From Acanthopleura granulata (lineage: Eukaryota; Mollusca; Polyplacophora; Chitonida; Chitonidae), in the NCBI GenBank assembly GCA_016165875.1, contig JABBOT010000080.1:44319272-44383271 (forward strand): a stretch of DNA of 64,000 bases, given 5' to 3'. How positions within the stretch are numbered: the stretch's first letter is position 1; every line of letters starts with the position of its first letter. This document shows positions 10,030 to 21,229 of this stretch, in pieces. The notes under the pieces were generated by a model. It did no database searches, was not told the DNA's origin, and was given only the letters and a program-made list of their open reading frames with translations. The position numbers and the translations under genes are program-made.

Positions 10030-11060
10030 ACAACGTAAATTAAATGATCTTTAATTATTGTGCATGTATTGTCCATGTATCTCAAAGTCGTTTCCTTTCC
10101 GAGATTCTCCCCCAGTTTCCCCTCACCATAATAATGGCCGCCTTTCCATGAGGTAAAATATTCTTGATATTTTTATTTATTCATTATATTTTATTCTTCA
10201 TTATGGCGTAAAACACTAACAAATAAAGAAACTACGTGTTTGTTTTTCGAGCATGAGCCATTCTTGAATAGTCAGCAACAGGAGGTGACAGTCTTCTATT
10301 TAGGATGGGTTTTTCACTCAGATCGACAGGAATGCAGATGCATTCCTACATGCATTTCCCTTTTTTCTGTTGATTATATCTTTATCATTTTAAGCCTACT
10401 AATTAATGCTATATAGTGCAAAGAAGGACATTTTTTTCACAGGTGTTGTTCAGTGACCTCTATTTTCCCACTACGGTATGTTTGGGTTGAGGAAGTAACA
10501 ACTGACGGCCCTTCCTTTCCAGACAGCTGACATATCTTACCACTTAGAGCGTCAGCTGAATTGACGACAGTTCCATTGAAGCCTACTTTATCAGTGGACA
10601 ATTGGCTACCGAAAGGACGTCGTTTTGGCTCAACAAGGAAACAAGGATGTCTATAATGGCGGACAAAGACCAAGCTTAAAGGCATTTCAAAGAATGTGTA
10701 CCCTGTAATCGTGTCCTGAAAATGCCTTTCAAACATCATCTCCTTTGATATCTGAGTAGTGAAACCATAAGCGAGTACTGGTAAACCTCAGGCGTTACAC
10801 CTCTATTAGAGTGGTGTATTTGCTCACGACATATAATAAATGAAAGAAATCGAGCAGTTATTTTCTGGCTTAAGGGTGGTTAATAACACACATTGCGGAT
10901 ACTGTGTGTTTTGGGCGGCTTGACAAATACTGAAGGATAAAAGGCGCTCCTGTCCTTGGAACCTTGGTATGAAAGCTATCGTACTTCTATAGCAGACCTG
11001 TCACTTCCTACATTGTCTCATGAATCCTTGGAATTGATTTATTTTTTTTCAACAATAATA
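10030..11060. repeat. Dispersed repeat R1 (copy in A)
   Basis: A block of about 1 kb also found at 39243-40383, 51560-52690 and, shortened, 20390-20940. The copies share GTGCATGTATTGTCCATG-like and AAAACACTAACAAATAAAG-like landmarks. A minus-strand frame of 100 codons (10739-10437), containing FLVEPKRRPFGSQLSTDKVG, stays open in the 39.7 kb copy but is broken at 52.1-52.4 kb. Its conservation probably reflects recent copying and not selection. I do not recognise a product. Confidence 0.65.
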
Positions 11061-11084
11061 AAACACAATATGAGGACTGCCCTG

Positions 11085-11395
11085 ATGCTAGGACTAGCGG
11101 CCAAGTGCAGGATTCCGTAGATGATAATAGGAGTGGCCCATTGCAGGATTCCTCAGATGCTACAAACAGCTTAGTGCAAGATTCCGTAGATGCGGCTTTG
11201 GAGCGGCTTAGTGCGGGATTCCATTGATGCTACTAGGCACCGCTCAGTGCAGGAATACATTGATGCTACTGGGAGCCCCTCAATGGAGGATTCCGCAGAT
11301 GCGACGAAGAGTGGCTCAGTGTACCATTCCGTTGACGCTACGAAGAGCGCCTCAATGCAAGGTTCCGCAAATGCAGATCCAACACACCGAGGGGT
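11085..11395 (+). repeat. 36-bp minisatellite, about 8-9 units
   Basis: Units have the form CAGTGCAGGATTCCGTAGAT followed by GCTACGAAGAGCGGCT. Thirty-six bases equals twelve codons, so the array keeps one reading frame. Related arrays lie at 20960-21060 and 52700-52990. Point differences between units indicate age. Confidence 0.8.
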
Positions 11396-11441
11396 TCTAG
11401 TATCCTTGATTTGTGAAGATCGAGAACGGCGTGATGTGTAG
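11190..11441 (+). CDS. Possible exon with 12-residue repeats and conserved VSLICED end
   Basis: The frame runs through the 36-bp minisatellite, giving units such as SVQEYIDATGSP, SMEDSADATKSG and SVYHSVDATKSA. It ends outside the array with LVSLICEDRERRDV-stop. The tail is kept in unit B (LVSLICEDQERRDV) and at 53.0 kb (LVSLICEDRKRRDM), while the arrays differ. This might be a real exon or a conserved transposon sequence. No start or splice site is convincing, and I do not recognise a family. Confidence 0.25.
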   Translation: MRLWSGLVRDSIDATRHRSVQEYIDATGSPSMEDSADATKSGSVYHSVDATKSASMQGSANADPTHRGVLVSLICEDRERRDV

Positions 11442-11589
11442 ATGTTATCCAAAGCCTTGTTGACAAGCATTACTGATGGCATTTTCATAAAGACAATTAA
11501 GTATTCTGATGGACACTAAATTTTTTGGTGTTTCACTGAGATATTTTAAGACAATAACTGGACGATACTTTTCACTTACCTCAACATAG

Positions 11590-12900
11590 CAAGATTTGAA
11601 ATGGAACAAAGGCTTGCAGATTTTAATTAATCTAGAAACATTGAATTAGACAGAGACAAGTTAAATATTAAATATTAAATATGGTGTACAGGATTACTAA
11701 TATTCTCAGCAACAAGCTTGATGAGTGATACTGTTTTTAAAATTTGAAACAATCATATGAATTTTCGTTTGGGTCGTTGGATCAAACTGAAAAAAATTCG
11801 GGAAAGATGCATTTAGATATTTTGTAAAGTGGTGTGAAGTATCCGGAATTATTTATACTAACTCCGATGCAATGTTACTAAAATATTTCTAAGAATAATT
11901 CACGGTAATTGAAATATCAGAAACATCAGCATTATTTATTCCACTAAATGAAGGTGACTTTGTTTTCTTACAATTTAGTAGCTGTTTAAGAAATTTCCAA
12001 ATGTTTAGACATTATCATTGTGTGCCCGGACTTTTTCTCATAATATATTTTCTTTGCTGTCATCAAGCTGTGATTTAATTTATTACGATACAGCATAAAT
12101 TTGGCATGGTAGTTAGAAGTACGTGACGAAATATAATCTCTATATAAATTATTTTTGCTGATGTATCTATACTAAAATTGCAGGGGTTTTCCATGGCTTT
12201 ATTATACGATGGAAGTAAACAATCCTCTCGATCTGCTGAAACTCAACGAAGAACATATTCTATGCTGCATTGGTGTCAGGGCACTAAAACACGTCATGCC
12301 AAGATTTATTTCTAATCATTTCCTAAAATTTCATTTTCTGATAGGTGGCATACTGTGGAAACTGAAAGGCCTTGTCCGGGATTCCATTAATAGTAATTTT
12401 GACAAAGTGAAATATCGGGAAATGATCTGAAATTTCAGAAAGTAGGATACTGGACTACAAGTTGTCCTCGTGAAAATTTGTGTACATATTATCTGTCATT
12501 TTGGCCGAATACGGTGTTACTCATGTAGGCTTAGTGATTATCGGTTTGAAATAGTTTGAATTGAATCAATTCATAAAGTTATATAAGTGACTGTGGCGGT
12601 CTGATTTAAATAAATCGAGGTTAAAATCACACAGGAAAATGCATTTTGTCTGCAGGTATTTTGAAGGGTATTTTGAAGTTCGTTGAATGCAGAAACGTTT
12701 TATATGTAGGCTTGTAGAATAAACCCGCATGTATATATGATGTTTCCAGAAATTTTCATCAAATGAGCATTCCAACACGCCATCTTTGTTAATAACTGAT
12801 AAATCGTCACGTAGAGAGCACGACTTGATTTCTTCACTAATGTATAACATGGCCAAACTTAGGATTTGATCGAGATCAACTAAAACATTTGGAGCGAATA
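11590..12900 (-). mobile_element. CR1/Daphne-like LINE fragment (endonuclease and start of RT), copy in A
   Basis: Read on the minus strand, 12856-12566 gives LYISEEIKSCSLRDDLSVIN and CDFNLDLFKSDRHSHLYNF, matching the apurinic-type endonuclease of LINE ORF2. Further frames continue with shifts into a linker and the first part of the RT domain near 11750. Both ends are truncated. The same fragment is in unit B (21230-22662), where the endonuclease frame is longer. A short related piece is at 53210-53470. Confidence 0.65.
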
Positions 12901-15302
12901 ATTATGAATAATTCCTCGTACCCAGGGCCTAACCAACTGTCAGTATGGCAAATTAAGATAAACGAACATTTAGTATTATTTAAGTAAGAGAGAAATTCAG
13001 TTTAACTATTATGAAAACCTCGGATATTCTGGTGTGAAAATGAATTAATTATCCACTGGCACGCTTACTGCTTGGCTAGTCTAGACATGATAAATTCACA
13101 GCCTCAGGCGTCAACCTGTCAACGGCTGTTATTTAGGCCTGCGGGAAGTCGTGGCACATTAATAATTCTTACCTGTGTCTCGACAAGCTTCTGGCTTTCC
13201 GGAGCTCTCGGAAAGCCAATTAGTAATCAAGATACTACATGTACGGCACATGATCTACGGCGGATGTATTGCCACCTAACTACTCCGACGCCTACGTGCT
13301 GTCCTGGCCGATGCCTATGCCCAGACCTCTCACGATCACATCCACATGCGGCTGTACGCTGGCCGCTTTGACCGGTATTAAATTGACAATAACCTATTAT
13401 ATCAACCACTTCACTATATACAAAATAAACTAAATGTTTTCATATTAGAGCGAAATAATAATGCACCATAACTAATAAATTATGGCGCGCAAATATTATT
13501 TCCATAAATGCAAAGATTTAGGTGTTTGTTCTGCACTGTTCTGTGGTATCTAACCGGTATGATCAGCTCTCTAATAGTAGAGTTTGCTTGTATTGCATTG
13601 GCCAATGGATTCTCACATAGCCAATATTACTGAAGCCGGTATAAAATCGCGTGCGGGTCGAGTCCTGACGTCTGTTGGCTAGACAGTTTGCGTAGTAAGT
13701 CAGTTCTTTGTTACCTTACTATGCACGACCTTAAGTGCTGTATATGTAATATAGACTAAACCATGTCTTCGTCAGCAATGGCTGGATAGATGGATAGACA
13801 GGGTGTCTGTGTAAACAGCTTCAATACAAACTTATCTCAGATCTAGCAACGTTTTGTTTGGCCTCAGTCTGAACACATTGGGCGTTGACACGGGTATACG
13901 AGTGCACTGCACACATGTTGTCTTTGTGACGGCGAACAGCCAAGCCATAGTATATATTGCGCCTATCCCACAAACATGTGAAAGAACAGTATTGCATGTG
14001 GAAATTATACCAAAGTTTATAGCGTTGTCATTTTCTTTCACGATCATAATTTACATTTATGCTGTGTAGATTGTTTTGCCAGAGATATTGGCTGTGAACA
14101 GCACTGAAGCTACAATATTGGTTTTGCACTCGCCTCACTTTGATTCCTGTTTATATATAAACAATTTTTATCTAAATATAAAAGTTTTAAAAGCTCATAT
14201 TCGTGGATCTGAAAATCAATAGTATTTACCTTGTGAAGACTATTCAATGAACTACTTATGTTTTGTTCATTTTTCGAAGTATTTCACATTTGTAGTTATT
14301 TGATTTTTCTTTTGAATTTTATGGATGAACTCAGCGACACTTTGTTCACTTTTGTTTTACATTTTATTCTTTGTTTTATAAGAAAATCTTACCTTTTTTT
14401 TTTCTATCTATATTTGACTTTCATTCCAGTTATTTTTATCTGAGAACCTGGCCATTAAACACTGAGTTTAATCATTAAATGTTTGACGACGATAAATGCA
14501 TTTTTTAAAATGAGCTGAATTTTTTCCATGAATTGAAAAGGAAATCTGGGAATGAAAAAAAAATTATATATTAGATTCACTTGGAAGTGTAAGTATAAAC
14601 TTAAAAAAATGCAACTCCTGCATTCGCCGTTGATATAAAACCAATGCTACCATCCCTCGGCCATGACTGCAATGTAATACTTACATGTAAGTATAAGTTT
14701 TAAGTCTTAAGTGTTTAAGTACTTTAAACTTGGTAATCCACAACTGCTCATCAGTTATTTCAAAAATGTAATCAGGTAAATTGACATTTATTTCTCAACT
14801 CTAACAGGGCGAATTTCAAAGGTAATGTTTCCAACACAGTTTTCACCCTCCCAACAAATCTTGTTGACGATACCGTGTTATTTGTCTACAGTTTTTTAGA
14901 GAAACAACACACTCACCTAAAGCATGTCCAAAGTTGATATACCATCAACTGAATCAAAGTAAGCGTTCGAAATTCCATGTTCTAGACAAAACCACAAGAG
15001 CGAAATAATTTCAACTAGCTCATTATTTAACTTTACTTAATAAACAAAGCCTCTGATTGTAAGCAGGTATATACATTTAAACATTTTAGTACCAAACACT
15101 ACAGTACGGAGAGTTAAAGCAGAACAGAGACGACAGTATTATAATTGCCAATGGTACATCGGGCCTCTTGTCAGTTCTAATACCTCAGTTAAAGTTTCAT
15201 TCCAGCTGCGTGTTCATGTAAATGCTCGAAGGTGTCAATGGGACGTTTAATTAACCAATTCCGAGTACATTCGTAATTCCAACGAGCGCTACATATCAGT
15301 AG
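12900..15302. other. Non-coding interval in A with a small shared ORF
   Basis: A 60-codon minus-strand frame (13409-13227) containing FNTGQSGQRTAACGCDRERS is also open in unit B (22820-22638), with several residue changes. It could be an exon or chance. The remainder is AT-rich, with poly-T and TTTTA runs. An AATAAA on the minus strand at 14792-14787 could serve the fucosyltransferase upstream of it. Confidence 0.45.
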
Positions 15303-16643
15303 CTAATATATCATGCAGGTGAACAAATCATTAGATTTTTTCCTATAACAACAACGGTTCCACGATGTACAAAACACATTCTTGTGGTGGTAAGAACATG
15401 TATCTTTTGAATACCAAGCCTCCAAGTCGGTGTAGACTTGGGGATGTAAAGAGGAGTTGTGAACAGCTGCACACAAATCGCACCAAGCAGGATGTGGTGG
15501 AAAGCTTCTCTTCCATGCTCTCTGTGAGTGCAGCCCGAGCGATGTCACCTTGTAGTTCTGCCTCCACCTGTGGTACTCCATGTATAGCTGGTCGCTCTTA
15601 TCTAGCATTAACAAATAGGCAGCTAATTCTTTGGGAGAAGAGAAGTCTGCCGTGTTGATGTAAGAGCCAGGGGGCGCTACTTTCTCGTAGTCCCGTGGCG
15701 ATGACCCACCCATTACAACCGGTACAGCCTCAAACAGAAGCAAGGGGTTCCAGAATTTCTCCGTGATGTAATTCAGACAGTTGCCATTTTCAAATGCGAG
15801 ATAAAATTTATAATCCTTCATAGCTTTATCATTGCATGCACTCCCCGAGCAAGGGCTTCCGGCACAATTACCATAGAAATCTACCCGCATGTGTGATTGG
15901 AGCTCCCGGACATACTCCAGACGATTGTTGGTGGCAAAACAGTTAGAAATCATAGCAATGGCGAGTTTTGTTTTGTTCGCAATCTTCACAGATGTAAAAT
16001 TGCTACTTGCCTCGAGACGTTCGACCTGATTGTAAGAATGTACAAAATCCGAATCCTGTCGGTAAGTCATCGTCCAATTAAAAAGATTGTTGTACCTTTG
16101 CGGCAGGATGCCAGATAAGTAAGGCGGCTCCAGATTAAACAGCAGCCATCTTTGATGTGGCCATTTTTGGGACGGTAATTTGCGATCATGCATATTTCTG
16201 GGATAAAATACGACAACGTGACTTTCCTCTAACTTCTTTTTGTCGCCGGTAAATTGACAATTTGAGACAGGACAATGTTTGAAAATATCACCCTGTAGCC
16301 AGGCATCATTATTCAAGAAATTTGTCCATTGTAAGATTAGTTTCTTTTTGCCATCATGGGATCCGTGGTAGGTAAGTCCGCCATAATAGCGCAGGTAGCT
16401 GGATTTGTCGAAATCACGAGTCTCATTCTTGGTATGTTTCTCAACAAGCTTCTGTATACAGCAGAACACGACAACAGAAAAAAGCGACAGAAGCAGAAAG
16501 GTTTCCCACTTCGCCCTGCACCTGGCCATGGTTGGAAATACCCGTTTTAACAGCCTACAATGACACACAGGCAGTAAACCAGGGGAGTTTAAAAAAACAC
16601 ACTGCAGCACTCTTCTCATTTTTTCGGATTTGGACGAGTCCAT
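15303..16643 (-). CDS. GT10-family alpha-1,3-fucosyltransferase, intact
   Basis: An uninterrupted 446-codon frame encodes a type II Golgi glycosyltransferase that moves fucose from GDP-fucose to GlcNAc-type acceptors. A short cytoplasmic tail is followed by a transmembrane segment, FLLLSLFSVVVFCC, at about residues 48-61. The stem and N-terminal catalytic half contain LLFNLEPPYLSG and FNWTMTYRQDSDF. The GDP-fucose-binding half contains RVDFYGNC, YKFYLAFENGNCLNYITEKF and AVPVVMGG, all hallmark GT10 motifs. The C-terminus is Cys-rich. Length is normal for the family. ATG 16643 gives the longest frame, but Met39 (16529), just before the membrane anchor, is an equally good start. A splice-acceptor-like CACCTAG lies directly upstream (16654-16648), so a 5' UTR intron is possible. 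The exact acceptor linkage cannot be told from sequence. Confidence 0.9.
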   Translation of the reverse strand: MDSSKSEKMRRVLQCVFLNSPGLLPVCHCRLLKRVFPTMARCRAKWETFLLLSLFSVVVFCCIQKLVEKHTKNETRDFDKSSYLRYYGGLTYHGSHDGKKKLILQWTNFLNNDAWLQGDIFKHCPVSNCQFTGDKKKLEESHVVVFYPRNMHDRKLPSQKWPHQRWLLFNLEPPYLSGILPQRYNNLFNWTMTYRQDSDFVHSYNQVERLEASSNFTSVKIANKTKLAIAMISNCFATNNRLEYVRELQSHMRVDFYGNCAGSPCSGSACNDKAMKDYKFYLAFENGNCLNYITEKFWNPLLLFEAVPVVMGGSSPRDYEKVAPPGSYINTADFSSPKELAAYLLMLDKSDQLYMEYHRWRQNYKVTSLGLHSQRAWKRSFPPHPAWCDLCAAVHNSSLHPQVYTDLEAWYSKDTCSYHHKNVFCTSWNRCCYRKKSNDLFTCMIY

Positions 16644-16659
16644 ACATCTAGGTGAGGTA

Positions 16660-17400
16660 TGTATAGGTTATAGTTATAAATTATCTAGTTTACTTTCATC
16701 TTTTAAAACATTATTTTGTCAGGTTTTGATTCTTAGTTTCATTTCTGTGACATCCCTGAATTTTTGGGGAGGAAAAACACGCTAAGATGTATGTAACGCC
16801 TGAATATGTGTTGAACTGTTTAACAGAGAGTAGAGCTGATTTCTCAGTAGGGCAAATTTAGGCCTAAGGACTGGCCTGACGCTCGACTGGCGTACATGAG
16901 TCAAGTTATAAATTCTATGTATGTGCACCGCTCAAAACAAGATGTTAAACAAGAATTCCGCGTGATGAAATAAAAAGCATTCATATTATATACCATATAC
17001 ACTACACAATGTTGTATGAACTGTTTACTTTGCTGGAAAATCCCTCAATCTAATCCCTCAAAAAATCATTTGATCAATAATTTGGATCTCAAGGTCTCAT
17101 AGGACGATACTGATATATGTGGGAGCGGATGACGCCCCGTGTTATCTTTGCTCCAAACCATGTATTTGTAATCAGCTAGCTGTTTATGTATAATTACACA
17201 TTTTAATCTGGACAAATGCAAAAAAGAAAAGTGACAAACATGAATTCATAGCTTACGGTAATAAAACTCATGTAGAGGTAAACAATGCTCATTTACAGGG
17301 CCCTATATCGGATTGCTGGCAGTAACTCGCGGTTTTGCCACGTGAAATAACTCTGTCGGCGGTTCCCAGTTGGCGGCTAGCTATTCGACAGGGACCAGTC
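16660..17400. other. Upstream flank of the fucosyltransferase (no gene seen)
   Basis: This flank is well matched at 25905-26570 upstream of the pseudogene copy, so the duplication carried the promoter region along. I see no strong core promoter element and no coding frame. Confidence 0.5.
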
Positions 17401-17404
17401 ATTA

Positions 17405-18247
17405 TTTATCATTATTATTATTATAAGTCATCGATACATATTTATTACTGCTGTACATACAAACTTCATACTTTGTCCATTTATAATACTTGATGCGGTT
17501 AATCACGTGACACTAGTACTTCTCTTTTACCACATCAGGGGCGTTCCTGAGAAAAGCAGATTCAATAGCTGTCTTCGCTGTATATTCATCAATGCTGCAC
17601 CTACAGACTTCATATTTGGTGCATTGATAATAATTAATTTTGAATAGCAGACTACATAGCAGTCTTCCCCATATAGGCTTCATACTTAGTACATTAACAA
17701 CACTTCTCGCAGCCCGATTTAAGTATTATTAATTATTGATATCACGTGATAGCCCACTTTGAGTATTATGAATGTGAAGTTTTTAGGTGCAGTATTAATG
17801 GATACATAGCGCAGACAGGTATTTAGTCTGCTATTCACAGAGTGGCCCTCTGCTGTTGTTATGGAAACACACTAGTATCATGCCATAGCCCGCATTAATT
17901 ATTATTAATGCACCAAGTTAATTTATAAAGTCTGTATGCGCATTAGAAATGGATATATAACGGAAACAGCAATTCAGTCTGCCATTCACACATGCGTCGC
18001 CTGGTTAGGTAGAAAAACTGGTATCACGTGATAGCGTACGTTAAGTAATATTAAAGCACCAAATATGAAGCCTGTAGGTGCAGTAGACATATAGCGCAGA
18101 CAGGTATTCTGTCTGTTATTTACAGAGGCACCACTGTTGTGGTAATGGAGATCACGCGATAGTCCGCGTTTTATTAATGCACAAGTATGAAGTCTGTACG
18201 TGCAGTAGTAATGGATTTATAGCCCATTATATTTTACACAAATAATG
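17405..18247. repeat. Satellite of about 145 bp with CACGTG palindromes, inverted halves (unit A)
   Basis: Forward units (about 17710-18247) contain AGTATTATTAATGCACC, GAAGTCTGTAGGTGCAGTA, ATACATAGCGCAGACAG, CAGTCTGCTATTCACAGAG and ATCACGTGATAGCCC. The first part (17410-17700) carries the same motifs reverse-complemented, so the array has two arms in opposite orientation. Homologous arrays end unit B. Full CACGTG sites lie near 17506, 17744 and 18029. Confidence 0.75.
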
Positions 18248-18252
18248 CCTGA

Positions 18253-20380
18253 TAGCTAACCCTTAACTACCAACCGCCGACTATCTTCACATACCAGGCT
18301 TTCCCATATTTCTTTCATTGCTAGTACTATTGATCGGAGGATATTTTGATTGAAAATAATTGAAAAGGAATGCGGAAGCGTTAGGATGGAGGGGTGCAGT
18401 ATTTGAATTAAATCTCTTTTTTTAACGTGTTAAAACCAGCAAACAGGTCTGGCATCAAAATAAGAACAAAACGAAACAAGCACTTTTCATACCCAGCTTA
18501 ACCACAAAAATTTGTTAAAATTTCAAATACATTTTTGTACGATGTTCTGATAAGTTGTAAAATATCTCAGGCATCTCAAGATGAATATACTCATTTGGAA
18601 AAGTGAAAATAATTCCTTACAGACAAGATACAAGTGAAGATCTCTCTCAGACTGTACATATGCATGCATACCATATTTTAACAGAGTAAATTTAATGTAG
18701 GGTAGTATTCTTCTTCTTTCAGATCTGCTAAAGTTTGAAACAGTTTACACGCCATCTGCATCTTGAGATTATTGAACTTTATTGTTGATTTTGAACTCTA
18801 AGACATACAGAGACGAGGCTGACATTTTGTAATATATTTTATATTAACGAATTTTTATCACACTTTTCTGCCTGCATGAATTAGCTATACATATTTATGT
18901 TTGTGGGCATGGATTTCATTTGGTGAGAGTGTGCGATGTACATTGTGATATATATTTTGGATCGTCGATTTTTGTATATACACCCAGTCATTTTTATCTC
19001 TTTGAATATATTTATGTATATATGTGTGAAGGTATATTTATAGTAGTGAAACTCACTTTGCTACGTTATAATGCAACTAGTATTTTAGGTCTGTTCAATT
19101 TTTGTTATTGCACTCGAACTACATTAAAAGATTTTTTTCTAAACCTATGTTTCATAGTCGAGTTGAAATAATATTTTATTTCTGTTGTTGCTATTATTAT
19201 TAATATTGTTGTTTTTGTTGTCATTGTTGTTATTGTTCGTCTTCGTCTTCATCTGCCTCTTCTTCTTCTTCTTCTTATTATTATTATTTCTATTATTGTT
19301 TGTAAGGGGTAATTAATTGGGCTGTTCTTTAAAATGATAAAAAAACACACTCTTTTCTTAGTTGTGTTTGGCATTTCCGATAAAAATCGGCGGTATATGC
19401 TTCTTAAATCTTCTTCCTCGTATCGTCACCAGCCGTAGTCATTCCTCCATTCATACTCTTTCCTCGAGACGGCTCATTGTTCCATTCACAGTTGCAGGTG
19501 TAAGATAATTTCAAAAACACATTTTCAACGCTGTGATTGGACATCTCTAAAAGACCAAGCATAGGTGGCCGCACTCTGCAATGGTAAATCAGATCTGACA
19601 GACCTAGGTCATTGCGCTCTTGGACCTTATCGGGGCGGTCTACTTACTCCTATGGAATTGTAACCGTACGCACTGTTTGCACACGTCAGGTGTATTTACA
19701 GCTCTGTGGTCAGGTTAATGCTATACTGACCGAAATATCCGTCCGACTGCCAGATAAGTAGTGGTGTGAGTCTCACCATGTGTAAAACTCTCCTTAACAC
19801 ACAACGCCATGTCCTCTCAACGAGACCCTTTTATGACGCCATGAACTATAACAACCGTTTGATGGCTCCATATGTAACTGGCACAGCGCACGATTTGGAT
19901 TCTGACCCTTTGCACTTCTGGATTGCCGCAGTCTCAGTGTTTACAAATCCTTGGTGACAAGATGAAATTCGATCAGTACAGCAGTGTTTACAAAAACACT
20001 TTTCTGTACCCAATCGTGACCCACTTCACCTATCTTCAAGTTTACGCCGAGAATGATCGACTCTAGATTTCATTGTTTTGAATGACCATCATCCCCAAAA
20101 AGTGGCCTCGGACTGATTTTCAGATCTATATAAAATATTTTCATTACGAATGGAAAAAAACATGGAGTATTAATTTTTTTTCTCATTTTTGCGAATAATT
20201 TCTCACGTAATGTGAAGATGGCTTGTTGCACAAAAGCGTTCTCTACGAGTCACAAACATACATCTGGGAGAAAGACAATTCGAAACATTATTCATTGCAT
20301 ATCAAGGAACATTACCAGCCGATGTCAGAGATAACACTGGCCGTGCCTTACATGATCAGGATTTAGCTTTGACTATACCG
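18253..20380. other. Non-coding part of segment B
   Basis: Matches the first part of segment A. Contains a GTT/CTT/ATT-rich microsatellite at 19200-19300. The part at 18690-19360 recurs at 48930-49360. No gene supported. Confidence 0.6.
19200..19300. repeat. Trinucleotide microsatellite (GTT, CTT, ATT)
   Basis: Runs of TTG, then CTT (six in a row near 19257-19275), then ATT. Simple-sequence DNA with no coding meaning. Confidence 0.9.
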
Positions 20381-20389
20381 TGAAAATAC

Positions 20390-21123
20390 TAAAACATTTC
20401 ATTGGGTACAACGTAAATAAAATGATCTTTAATTATTGTGCATGTATTGTGCATGTATCTCAAAGTCGTTTCCACTCCGAGAGCATCCCACGGTTTCCCC
20501 TCACCATAATAATGGCGACTCTTTTATAAAGTAAAACATTCTTGATATTTGTTTTCTATTTATTATATTTTATTTTTCATTATGGCGTAAAACACTACCC
20601 AAATAAAGAAAATACGTGATTGTTTTTCGGGTATCAGCCATTCTTGAGTAGTCAGCAACAGGAGGTGACAGTCTTCTATCTAGGATGGCTTTTCACTCAG
20701 ATCGACATTGGCATCTTCTGATGTTGAGCGAACACAGTTTTAGTTGATGGATCACACGTTATTGACTTCAGTCATGTCAGGGCAGTCTGCACACTTAGCT
20801 TCGTATAACTGATGAGGATGCAGATGTATTCTTACATGTATTAACTACTAATTAATGCTCTATAGTGCAAAGAAGGACATTTATTTCACTGGATATGTCC
20901 GGTGACCTCTATTTTCCCAATACGGTACGTTTCATGGATTGCGGAAGTCACAAGTGACGAGAGTTCCAGAATTTCGCAGATGCTACGAAGAGCGGCGCAG
21001 TGCATGATTCCGTTGACGCTACGAAGAGCGGATCGGCGCAGGTTTCCACAGATTAGGATCCCCCCACCCCGAGAGGTTCTAGTATCCTTGATTTGTGAAG
21101 ATCAAGAACGGCGTGATGTGTAG
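20390..21123 (+). repeat. R1 and 36-bp minisatellite, shortened copy in B
   Basis: R1 sequence runs to about 20940. It then joins directly to about three 36-bp units (ACGCTACGAAGAGCGGAT type) and the conserved tail coding LVSLICEDQERRDV-stop at 21121-21123. Compared with unit A, about 300 bases are missing between R1 and the array. Confidence 0.7.
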
Positions 21124-21229
21124 ATGTTATCCAAAGCCTTGTTGACAGGCATTACTGATAGCATTTTCATAAAGACAATTAAGTATTCTGATGGACACTA
21201 AATTTTTTGGTGTTTTACTGAGACATTTT

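Larger units (their letters stand above)
8367..18252. repeat. Segment A, first unit of a tandem duplication of about 9.9 kb
   Basis: The start motif TAGCTAACCCTTAACT at 8367 recurs at 18253. The end motif TTTTACACAAATAATG at 18232-18247 recurs at 27750-27765. Between them the order of landmarks is the same in both units: LINE fragment, short shared ORF, fucosyltransferase, CACGTG satellite. Divergence includes many indels, so the duplication is not very recent. Sub-segments also occur at 39243-40383, 48916-49423 and 51535-53470. Confidence 0.85.

Noticed and set aside
15343..15658. Overlapping frames on both strands within the fucosyltransferase
   Set aside because: They are shadows of the real gene in other frames, and the same shadows appear in the pseudogene copy.
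18920..19171. 83-codon AT-rich frame
   Set aside because: Composition is dominated by Tyr, Phe and Ile from AT-rich DNA, and the homologous region at 49.2 kb does not keep the frame.
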